64,000 nucleotides of DNA from Amycolatopsis sp. CA-128772 (GTDB lineage Bacteria; Actinomycetota; Actinomycetes; Mycobacteriales; Pseudonocardiaceae). The stretch covers positions 62,001 through 126,000 of the forward strand of contig NZ_PPHG01000071.1 of NCBI RefSeq assembly GCF_002904295.1, written 5' to 3'. The notes below the pieces were generated by a model. It did not search any database, was not told where the DNA came from, and was given only the letters and a program-made list of their open reading frames with translations. The position numbers and the translations under genes were made by a program. Below, piece after piece: positions 32,375-41,300 of this stretch (positions within the stretch are counted from its first letter, which is position 1; every line of letters starts with the position of its first letter).

Positions 32375-33355
32375 GTGGCCGGTGACCGCAACGGCTGCGG
32401 TGGGTGCGCGCTCGTCGTCCTGGCCGTGTTCGGCGGCCTGCCGCTGACGATGGTGCTGGCGGCCCCGGCGATCGCGGCCCGCATCGCCTCCAGCGGCGCG
32501 CCCGCGCTGGCGCCCTACCTGGCGGAATGGCGCTGGGCCATGATCGCCTCGCCGCTGCTCGCGCTGGTGCTGGTCCGCCTCGTCCTGGCCCGGGACGGCC
32601 GGCTGCGCGGCCGGTCCGTTCGCCCGGGGAAGCGGTGGCTCGGCCTGCTGGGCCGGGCCGGGGTCCTGCTCGCGGTGGTGAACGTCGCCGTCTTCGCGCA
32701 GCTGACCCGGGCCGGGCGCACCGACCACGTCATCGCGGACGGGTTGCCGCTGTTCGTCTTCGCGGCGCTGGCCGGGATCGCGGTGCTTGTCGCGATCGCG
32801 CGGTGGGACCGCCGTCCGGACCGCGTCACCGTCGAGCAGATCCGCGTCGCGACGGCGGAGGCCGACCGCGCCCTGCGGCGGGTCCGCGCCGAGAACGAGC
32901 GGGTGCGCCGGCAGGGCGAGCGGGTCCAGGCGCGGCTGGCGAACCTGCGCACGCGCCCGGCCGGCCGGGTCGACGTCGCTTTCCCGGCCCTGCGGACGTT
33001 CCACCGCGAGTCCTACCAGTGCGCCGACACCGCGCACGTGGCCTACCAGTCCGCCCAAGCTTCGCTCCGCACGATGTCGTACGTGGTGCGCCGCTCGCGG
33101 TACACCGCCCCGAACTGGCTGCCGGGCGGCCGCCGGGCACGGGCCGAACTGCGTGCGGCCGCGGCGCAGCTGGCCCGTTCCCACGGCGAACTGCGGGTCC
33201 AGGTCGACCAGGGGCTGACCATGGTGCGGACGCTGAACGCGAACACGTCCGAGCTGAAGCACGAGATCCGCGACAGCTGCGGCGAACCGGGGCGGCAGTG
33301 GTTCGAGGCGCTGGAAGCACGGATCGCCGAGGCCCGCGCGAGCCGCGCCGGCTGA
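32375..33355 (+). CDS. Membrane protein with long cytoplasmic coiled coil
   Basis: A 326-residue protein. Hydrophobic helices at about 11-35, 48-66, 90-110 and 120-138 are followed by a long charged helical region (VEQIRVATAEADRALRRVRA, ENERVRRQGERVQARLANLR) to the C-terminus. The start GTG 32375 lies 3 bases after the preceding stop. No enzyme motif is visible and I do not recognise a family. Topology suggests four segments with both ends inside, and a coiled-coil tail that could pair with the upstream gene's product. Confidence 0.7.
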   Translation: MAGDRNGCGGCALVVLAVFGGLPLTMVLAAPAIAARIASSGAPALAPYLAEWRWAMIASPLLALVLVRLVLARDGRLRGRSVRPGKRWLGLLGRAGVLLAVVNVAVFAQLTRAGRTDHVIADGLPLFVFAALAGIAVLVAIARWDRRPDRVTVEQIRVATAEADRALRRVRAENERVRRQGERVQARLANLRTRPAGRVDVAFPALRTFHRESYQCADTAHVAYQSAQASLRTMSYVVRRSRYTAPNWLPGGRRARAELRAAAAQLARSHGELRVQVDQGLTMVRTLNANTSELKHEIRDSCGEPGRQWFEALEARIAEARASRAG

Positions 33356-33364
33356 CGACCTCGG

Positions 33365-33935
33365 TCACCCGGCGGTGGCCAAGACGCGGTTCGGCCGGGC
33401 GAACCGCACCGGATCCACCGCGGCCGGGTCGTCCGACAACTCGATCACCGCGGCTTCGCCGGCCGTCCGCCGGACCACCGCGCCCAGCACCGCCGGAACG
33501 GGCGGCAACGCCCGGTGGCGGCCGGCGTCGAAGGAGGTCGACCAGCTCAGCCACTCCGGCCAGGCTCCCGGCGGCGGCGGGTGTCACCCGAGCGGGGATC
33601 ACGCAGTTCCGCCCGGATCTGCTCCAGCGACCACTCGTCCTCGACCCGGCCGGACAACGCGCCCGTCTCCGCCGCGAGCGCCACCCACAGCTCGGTGAGC
33701 CGCCGGTGCAGCGACCGAAGGGTCCGGGGTCTGCCGGCCGTGCCACGAGTCCAACGACAGCGTCACGACGTCCCAGGCCCCGGACCGGCTGCGGCCGGTC
33801 GTGCACCCGGTGTCCGCCCTCGACGGCTGCCGGGGGCAACGCGCCGGCGGGCAGCGTCAACGTCCACGGCCGATCCGGACCCGTGCGGTACAGCTTGGCA
33901 TCGCGGCGCGGGAAGATCCTCCGAAACAATCCCGG
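33365..33935 (-). pseudogene. Decayed gene with several frameshifts, function unknown
   Basis: Protein-like segments in successive frames of the minus strand read, in order: RRDAKLYRTGPDRPWTLTLP, WDVVTLSLDSWHGRQTPDP, SLHRRLTELWVALAAETGAL then SGRVEDEWSLEQIRAELRD, and EWLSWSTSFDAGRHRALPPV through VRFARPNRVLATAG with a stop at 33365-33367. At least three frameshifts separate them. Together they would give about 190 residues. No single frame covers it. The family is unknown to me; the tryptophan-rich pattern resembles small cytosolic immunity-like proteins, but that is a guess. Confidence 0.65.
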
Positions 33936-34004
33936 CGAGAGTGTCGGATCGGGCCGGCGGTGTTCGTAGCCGTGGTGAAGCCGTCCCAAACGCGAGGAGT
34001 TCGG

Positions 34005-34328
34005 ATGCAGTACCTGGTTTCCGTGGTCGACGACAAGAGCAACCCCGGCCGCACCGACCGGCAGCCCGCCATCAGCGAGTTCAACGACCGGCTGATCGCC
34101 GAGGGCTACTGGGTCTTCGCCGGCGGGCTCGCCGACACCGACGCGGCCACCGTCGTCGACCACCGGGGCGAGCAGGTGGTGGTCAGCGACGGGCCGTTCG
34201 TCGAGTCGAAGGAGTACCTCGCCGGCTTCTGGGTGTGGGAGGCGCCCGACCTGGACGTGGTGCTCGAGCTCGCCGCGGAGGCGTCGAAAGCCTGTGACCG
34301 GAAGATCGAGGTGCGGCCGTTCCGGTGA
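34005..34328 (+). CDS. DGPF-domain (YCII-related) protein
   Basis: A 107-residue protein of the YCII/DGPF superfamily: MQYLVSVVDDKSNPG, then FVDGPFV-type signature seen as SDGPFVESKEYLAGFWVWEA. These proteins are encoded next to ECF42 sigma factors and are co-regulated with them; their biochemical role is not established. Ribosome site GAGGAG. Its TGA overlaps the GTG of the sigma factor gene (GTGA), giving coupled translation. Confidence 0.93.
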   Translation: MQYLVSVVDDKSNPGRTDRQPAISEFNDRLIAEGYWVFAGGLADTDAATVVDHRGEQVVVSDGPFVESKEYLAGFWVWEAPDLDVVLELAAEASKACDRKIEVRPFR

Positions 34329-35551
34329 ACGACGTCGAAGCAGCGGTCACCCGGGCCCACCGCGCCGAGTGGGCGCGCGTCGTCGCCGCCCTGACCAGGC
34401 GGTTCGGCGATCTCGACGTCGCCGAGGAGGCGACGGCGGAGGCCTTCGCGGTCGCCGTCGAACGCTGGCCGGCCGACGGCGTGCCGCCCAACCCCGGCGC
34501 CTGGCTGACCACCACCGCCCAGCGCAAGGCCATCGACCGGATCCGGCGCGAGAGCAAGCGCGACGACAAGCACAAGGAGGCCCAGGTGCTGTCCGGTGAC
34601 GACCCACCCGAGCCGCCCGGCGCCATCGGCGACGACCGGCTCCGGCTGATCTTCACCTGCTGCCACCCGGCACTGGCCATGGACGCCCGCGTGGCGCTGA
34701 CGCTGCGCATGGTCGGCGGGTTGACGATGCCCGAGATCGCCCGCGGGTTCCTGGTCGCCGAAGCCACGATGGGGCAGCGGATCACCCGCGCGAAGGCCAA
34801 GATCAAGGCGGCCGGCATCCCGTACCGCGTGCCGTCCGCCCAAGACCTCCCGGCTCGCGTCAACGGCGTGCTCACCGTGCTCTTCCTGGTGTTCAACGAG
34901 GGCTACCTGGCGACTGGGCCGGGCGCCGACCCGGTGCGCCACGACCTGACCGCCGAGGCGATCCGCCTCACCCGGCTGATCCACACCCTGCTGCCGGAGG
35001 ACGGCGAGGTGACCGGGCTGCTGGCCCTGATGCTCCTGACCGAGGCCCGCCGCACCGCCCGCGTCTCGGCGAGCGGCGAGCTGGTCGCCCTCGACGAGCA
35101 GGACCGCGGGGCGTGGGACACGGCGCTGATCGCCGAGGGGCACCGGCTGGTGCGCGAGCGGCTGGTGTCCGGGGTGGCACCGGGTCGCTACCAGGTCCTC
35201 GCGGCGATCAACGCCGTGCACACGTCCGCGCGCGACATGCGCGACACCGACTGGTCGCAGATCCTCGCGCTCTACGACCAGCTCGTCCGCCTCGACCCGT
35301 CGCCGGTCGTCGCGCTCAACCGGGCCATCGCGGTCGCCGAGCTCGACGGCCCGCAGGTGGCGCTGGCGGCCGTCGACCGGCTCGGGGACAAGCTGGCCGG
35401 TTACCACGCCTTCCACGCCACCCGCGCCGACCTGCTGCGCCGCCTCCACCGCGGCAAGGAGGCACGGGCGGCGTACGACCGGGCCATCGAGCTGGCGGGC
35501 AACAGCGCCGAGACGGCAGCCCTGACCCGGCGCCGCGACCGGCTGCGGTAG
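34325..35551 (+). CDS. ECF42-type sigma factor with TPR-like C-terminal extension
   Basis: A 408-residue sigma-70 family regulator. Region 2 (VTRAHRAEWARVVAALTRRF, LDVAEEATAEAFAVAVERWP) and region 4 (VALTLRMVGGLTMPEIARGF then LVAEATMGQRITRAKAKI) are followed by a C-terminal domain of about 200 residues with TPR-like helices (NAVHTSARDMRDTDWSQILA, YDQLVRLDPSPVVALNRAIA). ECF42 members have no classical anti-sigma factor; the extension is needed for activity and the genes pair with DGPF proteins, as here. They probably promote their own operon. Confidence 0.93.
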   Translation: MNDVEAAVTRAHRAEWARVVAALTRRFGDLDVAEEATAEAFAVAVERWPADGVPPNPGAWLTTTAQRKAIDRIRRESKRDDKHKEAQVLSGDDPPEPPGAIGDDRLRLIFTCCHPALAMDARVALTLRMVGGLTMPEIARGFLVAEATMGQRITRAKAKIKAAGIPYRVPSAQDLPARVNGVLTVLFLVFNEGYLATGPGADPVRHDLTAEAIRLTRLIHTLLPEDGEVTGLLALMLLTEARRTARVSASGELVALDEQDRGAWDTALIAEGHRLVRERLVSGVAPGRYQVLAAINAVHTSARDMRDTDWSQILALYDQLVRLDPSPVVALNRAIAVAELDGPQVALAAVDRLGDKLAGYHAFHATRADLLRRLHRGKEARAAYDRAIELAGNSAETAALTRRRDRLR

Positions 35552-35552
35552 C

Positions 35553-36791
35553 TCAGCCCTTGACGACCCGCACCCAGGTCCGGAAGAACCGGCGATCACC
35601 GGCGGCGGGCGGCGGCACGCGCTTGTTGAGCGCGTCGTCGCTGGCCTGCCGCTTGAGCGGGGCGTCGGCCAGGGGCACCGGTTTGGCGGGCGGGATGGAG
35701 ACCTTCCGGTAGCCGGGCCAGTTTTCGTCGAGCAGCCGGTCGATGACGTCGCCGCTCAGGCCGGCGTCGAGCAGGTTGAGCCGGCTGACTTCGGTGTCCG
35801 GCGTCTCGACGATCTCCATCAGGTTGAACCACGTGTTCGCGTCCGCGGTGGGGATCACCTTCAGGTAGCTGGAGAACGGCTTGGTGTCGTTGGTCAGCGA
35901 GCGGAAGAACCCGCCGAGACCCGAGCACGCGTCGCGGAACGCCTTCCGCGCGCGGCCGGCGTCCTGGACCACGTCTTCGCCGTAGGTCTTGGTCAGGAAC
36001 GCGGCGAGCTGCCTCCCGCTCACGGTCCGGCCGCCGAGCTGCGGGCTCATGTGGTGGACGGCCTCGTCCACGAACGCGACGAACTGGTCGGGCTTGATCG
36101 ACGCGATGCTGATCTCGGCCGGTTTTCCGAGCCGGTCGCGGACCCATTGCAGGTCGGTCCGGAATTCCGGCGGCAGCGACAGTTGGATCTGTTCTTCGTG
36201 GTGCGGGACCACGGCCGGGTTGAGGACGTATTCGGGGCCGGGAATGACCACGTCGGTGTCGTAGTTGAGGTTGACGAACAGCGTTTCCCCGTAGGTGTCC
36301 TTGTGGAGCGTGTCCCGCCCGATCCCCTGCCGGCGGCGGTAGTAGTGGATCTCGACGAGCACCTTCCACCCGTTCCCGACGAAGCCGCTCTTGCGCAGGT
36401 AGTCGAGCTGGTGCGCGGCCATCATGGTGAGCAGGGTGTAGCGCACGAGCTGCCGCGCGGCGCCGACCGCCTGCACCAGCGGGAACCCGTTCAGGTTGGT
36501 GGCCAGGGCGTGAATGGGCGCCTTGTCCTTGGTTTCGGTGATCGACGGCAGGTTGATCAGGTCGACACGGTCGAACAACGCCCCCTCTTCGGACGGACCC
36601 GGGATGACGGGCAGTTCGAGCGCACCGACGAACAGAAGGTGCTTGTCGAACTTGGCAGGATCTTTCTTGATCCCCTCCTCCAGGGCGGCGACAAGGGATT
36701 TCTGCAGTTCCGGATCCGGGCAGTCCCCGACGAGCGGCGTGGCGAGCTTCTCGAGAAGCCTGGCCGATTCGCCGGTTTCCATGGTTGTCAT
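35553..36791 (-). CDS. Unknown protein, possible Fe(II)/2-oxoglutarate-type oxygenase
   Basis: A 412-residue soluble protein with no signal peptide. The central part LHKDTYGETLFVNLNYDTDV, then PGPEYVLNP, and VAFVDEAVHHMSPQLGGR looks like a double-stranded beta-helix. It has an HxD pair (HKD, about residue 166) and a distal His (AVHHMSP, about 246), followed by Arg. Many 2-oxoglutarate/iron oxygenases show that order. The C-terminus (PSPPAKPVPL..VKG) is tail-like. I cannot assign a substrate. The start MTTMETGESARLL at 36791 is the first plausible one. It ends 1 base after the sigma gene, on the opposite strand. Confidence 0.6.
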   Translation of the reverse strand: MTTMETGESARLLEKLATPLVGDCPDPELQKSLVAALEEGIKKDPAKFDKHLLFVGALELPVIPGPSEEGALFDRVDLINLPSITETKDKAPIHALATNLNGFPLVQAVGAARQLVRYTLLTMMAAHQLDYLRKSGFVGNGWKVLVEIHYYRRRQGIGRDTLHKDTYGETLFVNLNYDTDVVIPGPEYVLNPAVVPHHEEQIQLSLPPEFRTDLQWVRDRLGKPAEISIASIKPDQFVAFVDEAVHHMSPQLGGRTVSGRQLAAFLTKTYGEDVVQDAGRARKAFRDACSGLGGFFRSLTNDTKPFSSYLKVIPTADANTWFNLMEIVETPDTEVSRLNLLDAGLSGDVIDRLLDENWPGYRKVSIPPAKPVPLADAPLKRQASDDALNKRVPPPAAGDRRFFRTWVRVVKG

Positions 36792-36953
36792 GGATCGATC
36801 ACATCCTGTGTGTTTGCCGGTATGCGCCCCAGGATATCGGTCGGTGTGGGGTGGGAACGTTGGCCTCAACGGGTGGATTCGCGCGCTGAATGGAGTAGGG
36901 TGAAAATATCACCGAATAGCCGGTGGCGAGCCAACCCGTTTCCGTGGAGGACG

Positions 36954-37292
36954 ATGGACGCCAGCGAAGCAGTGACAGAGCTGCTCACGGCTCGCCTCCT
37001 GTCGTTCGGCGGCCGGGGCTTCGCCGGAGCGGTCGACCCGGGCACGGCCGCCTACCGGCACCTGGCTCACCTGGGCGCGCAGGCGATCCCGCTGCTCGAG
37101 CGGGTGGTCGAGGAGGGAACCCCGGCAGGTCGCGCGTACGCGGCGACGTTGCTCAGCGAACTCGACGAACCAGCGGGCCGCGCGGCGTGGGAGCGGCTGG
37201 CCGACGAACCCGGGCAGATCCGCTTCTTCCAGGGGTGCGTGTGCGAGGAGCTGACGCTGGGGGAGTACGCCCGGCGCAGCCTCGACCGGTGA
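36954..37292 (+). CDS. Small HEAT-like helical protein, unknown
   Basis: A 112-residue protein with GTGGAGG before ATG 36954. It is all-helical: DASEAVTELLTARLL, GTAAYRHLAHLGAQAIPLLE, GRAYAATLLSELDEPAGRAA. The second half resembles a HEAT-repeat helical pair; such small proteins occur in Amycolatopsis next to unknown genes. Function not known. The following gene starts 28 bases after its stop on the same strand. Confidence 0.6.
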   Translation: MDASEAVTELLTARLLSFGGRGFAGAVDPGTAAYRHLAHLGAQAIPLLERVVEEGTPAGRAYAATLLSELDEPAGRAAWERLADEPGQIRFFQGCVCEELTLGEYARRSLDR

Positions 37293-37320
37293 TCGGCCGG
37301 GGCTGTGGGAACCTGTTGGG

Positions 37321-38103
37321 GTGGAATCCCTCACGCTGCACGTAACCGCTCGCCGGTACCTGATGGCGCGCTACGACGAGCTCGTCGACCGGTACACCGA
37401 GCTGCTCGGCCAGGAACGCGCCGGGTTCGGTCACCAGCCCGAGGCTTGGCGGATCTTCCCGCGCTACAACGTCGTCGCGGCGATTCTCGCCCGGGTCGAG
37501 CAGCTCGACCCCGATCGGCTTCCCGCGCTGCCGCGCCTGGTCGATGAGCTCGAAAAGGCGGCGACGGCCCAGTCGGCGTTCACCACACCGGCGTCCAGCA
37601 AGGTGGCGGCGGCCGCGATGGCCGAGGAACGGGGGCTGTTCTCCTCGGCCGTGCGGGGGTGGGCCGATCGTCACGACCTGCAGGTCGCGCCCCTGCCGTA
37701 CCGGCGCGTGCTCGCCCCGGCCGAGTCCGCCGCCCGGCAGCAGGCACTGCACCGGCGATGGGGGCTTGACGGCCGGATGTGGCACCCGATGATCGCCGCG
37801 CCGATGCCGCCGGACGTGCTGGTCCTGGCCGAGGCATCCCTCTGGGAGGAGGAGCCCGTCGAGCACGTGCGCGCCGCGCTGCGCGAACGCGGCGGGGGTC
37901 GCGTGACGGAGCTGCGCGAGTACGGCGAGGACTACCTCTTCGACGTGGACCTCTTCGCGCCTCGGTACACCGGCGCCGAAGGCGTTTGGAGCGACGACAC
38001 GCTCTCGTGGATCGCCTATGCGTCTCACGAAGGAACCGTCGCGTTCGGTGGTCATCTCGCCACCGCCTTGGCCGCCTGGCCTGCGATCGACCGATGGCGC
38101 TGA
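37321..38103 (+). CDS. Unknown 260-aa protein
   Basis: A protein from GTG 37321; the ribosome site is weak. It has the N-terminus RRYLMARYDELVDRYTELLG and a C-terminal half with WSDDTLSWIAYASHEGTVAF. I see no catalytic motif, signal peptide or membrane segment, and no family that I can name. The regular codon use supports a gene. It is the last ordinary gene before the LamG/RHS block; the 197 bp that follow are poorer in GC and hold the promoter of that block. Confidence 0.6.
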   Translation: MESLTLHVTARRYLMARYDELVDRYTELLGQERAGFGHQPEAWRIFPRYNVVAAILARVEQLDPDRLPALPRLVDELEKAATAQSAFTTPASSKVAAAAMAEERGLFSSAVRGWADRHDLQVAPLPYRRVLAPAESAARQQALHRRWGLDGRMWHPMIAAPMPPDVLVLAEASLWEEEPVEHVRAALRERGGGRVTELREYGEDYLFDVDLFAPRYTGAEGVWSDDTLSWIAYASHEGTVAFGGHLATALAAWPAIDRWR

Positions 38104-38300
38104 GTGAGCCTTCGTGCGAATGGCAACCGGGAAATGTCCCGTTTGAGAGTAAAACGCGCATTGGCGGCTTTTTCGCGACTGCGGGCTCTGCGGCGAATAC
38201 CCCACTTGGCCTATTCCTTTTCGCGAGCTGATCAGTCAAGGTGATCTTGGGTTCGTCGGGGGCCCGGCTCTGTGCTGGTGTCTTTGACGAGGGGGATCTC

Positions 38301-41300
38301 GTGCGTTTTCGTGGTGCGCGCTGGCGCGCTCTTTTGCTCTGCCTTGCCGTTTCCGCCGGAACCGTGGTGACGACCGGGACGGCCGGTGCCGGCCCGTCCG
38401 CGGCCGTTCCGGGGGCGGCTCCCGACGAGATCACCGCGGCCGCCTACGCCCGTGCGGGTGGCAAACCGGTCGAGGTGACGTCGGAGACCACCGAAACCTC
38501 GCAGACGCTGGCCAACCCGGACGGCTCGTGGACGATGACCCAGTACGTCCACCCGGTCCGGGTGAGGCAGGCCGGGACGTGGACGCCGGTCGACACGACC
38601 CTGGTGCACCGGGCGGACGGCACCATCGGGCCGAAAGCGGTCACCGTCGACGTCAAGCTGAACCCCGGTGGCGCCGGCTCGGCGGCCGCCCCCATCGTGC
38701 AGGCGGGGCAGGGCGGCAAGGAAATCGGTCTGAAGTGGACGGCCGACCTGCCGGCGCCGGCGCTCGAGGGTGACACCGCTACCTACGCCGAAGTGCTCCC
38801 CGGCGTCGACTTGACCGTGCAGGCCGGTCCCGAGGGCTTCACCCAGAACCTGGTCATCAAGACGCCGGAGGCGGCGAAGAACCCCGCCCTGCGGGAGATC
38901 CCGTTCGGCCTCCACACCCGCAACACCACGGTCTCGGTCGCGGAAGGCGAGGGCCGCGGCACCCCGGCGCAGGCCGCCCCGACCGACGGGCTGGAGGTCA
39001 AGGACACCGCCGGGCAGGTCGTCTTCTCCGGGGACGCCTCGCGGATGTGGGACTCCTCCGGTGACGGCTCGCCCGCCGAGCGGGAACTCGGCGAGGGCGG
39101 CGGCCGGCGCGAGGCGGTGATGGATGTCACCCTGACGCGCGACAAGGTGACCATCACCCCGGACCAGGCGTTCCTGACCGACCCGGCCACCCGGTACCCG
39201 GTGCTGCTGGACCCGGACAGCTGGTGCGATTCGTGCGGGAACCAGGCGCACGTGGTGGTCCAGTCCGGTTACCCGGGCGCGAAGAACTGGAACGCCACGG
39301 GCGGGGACCTCTCGAACCTCAAGGCCGGCTACGAAAACTACGACCGGGCCGGGACGTCGCGGTCCTACCTCCAGATGAACTCCGCCCGGCTCGGCGGCAC
39401 GGTGGTCCACCGCGCCACGCTGAACACCAAGGTCCAGCACAGTGCCAAGTGCGATGGGGACGCCCGGCCGACCGGCTTGTGGCTGTCGAACCCCGCCGGC
39501 CCCGACACGACGTGGGCCGCGCAGCCGGGCTGGAGCTACCAGGTGTCCACCATGAACACCGCGAACTGCCAGGACACGCCGGACGTGTCGGGCATCTTCG
39601 ACGCCACTTCGGCGGCGAAGGACGCTGCCGCGAACCGGTGGTCGAGCACGTGGTTCGTGCTCGCGGCGGCCAACGAGGCCGACGGGATGGCGGCGTGGCG
39701 GCGGTTCGACCTGAACCCGTACTTCGCGGTGAACTACGACTCCTACCCGAACTCGCCGGCGAGCCTGTCCATGCAGAACGGCGCGCTCCCGTGCACGAGC
39801 GGCCCGAACCGGCCGTGGGTCTACACGAAGACGCCGCAGATCTCGGGCCGGCTGTCCGATCCGGACGGTGGCACGGTCTACGGCAAGTTCGCCCTCGCCT
39901 ACGGCGCACTGGGCCACAACGTCTACGTCCACGAGAACGCCGCCAACCTGGTCCCGGTGGGGACGGCGGGCCCGAACCAGCAGGCGACGGCCCAGCTCGC
40001 CGCGGTCCCGGCCGGGTGGATCAACGAAGACGGCATCTACAACTGGTCGATGCAGGCCACCGACGGCGAGCTGTGGTCGAACTGGGTCGGCAACTGCGAG
40101 TTCACCGTGGACACCAAGGTCCCACTGCCGCCGGACCTCGCGATGGCGTCGTGGACGGACCCGAAGGTGCAGGGGGACGCGGCCGACTTCAGCGTGTGGA
40201 CCTACATGGCGACCGACGGTCTCTACGACATCGACCACTTCATCTACACCACCGACGGTTCCGAGCCCCAGACCCAGGGTTCGCCCACCGCGCCGGCGGT
40301 GCAGGGCACGGACGCCAACGGGAGGATGGTCGCCACGGCCGCGCTGAAGACGAGCGCGGTCAACGGGAACCAGAACCTGATCAAGGTCAAGTCGGTCAAC
40401 AAGGCGGGCATGCCCAGCCCCGACGGGACCTGCCTGGTGATCCCCGACTCCAATCCCGCGCTGGACGGGCCCTCCTGCTCCTACCACGTCCAGCCGCTCA
40501 CCCCCGGCAAGAACCTGGTCGGCGCCTGGGGCGCCGACGAACCGTCCGGGACGACCCTGGTCGACAGCGCCTCGTCGACACCGGGCAACGCGACGCTGCC
40601 CACGCATCCGGCCACCACGGCCGGGGGCGTCACCCGAGGTGCGGGCTACGACCACGGCACCGGCTGGACCCACCCCGACACGGCCGGCTACAGCGACGGC
40701 GTGAAGGGCGCGATCACGCTCGACGGCACCAGCGGCTACGCCCAGACCGGCGACCGCCCGCTCGACCCGTCGAAGTCGTTCACCGTGGCGGCCTGGGCGA
40801 AGCTCACCGACACGACGCACTCGCAGACCGTCATCGCGCAGGACGGCACCCAGTCGATGCCGTTCGCGCTGCAGTACAACAAGGAAAGCAACGCCTGGGC
40901 GATGCGCGTCACGGCCGGGGATTCGGCCACCCCGGCGGCCGACTGGGCCTTTTCGAGCGGACCGCCCCGAACCGGGGTGTGGACCCACGTGGCGGCGACG
41001 TACGACGCGTCGACTCAGGTCGCCACGCTCTACGTCGACGGCGTGAAGCAGAGCACGGTGATCACCCGGCCGTGGGCCGCGACCGGACCGGCGGTGCTGG
41101 GCGCGACGAAGTGGGCCGGGACCCGTGCCGACTTCTTCCACGGCCAGCTCGACGACCTGCAGATCTGGCAGCGCACGTTGTCCGGCAAGGACGTGCACGA
41201 TCTGGCCGGGGTGGCCGTCCCGCTCGCGAACTACGGCCTCGCCGAAGGCTGTGGCCCGGAACTGATCTCCGCGACCTCGCGTGTCCCGTCGCTGCAGGCG

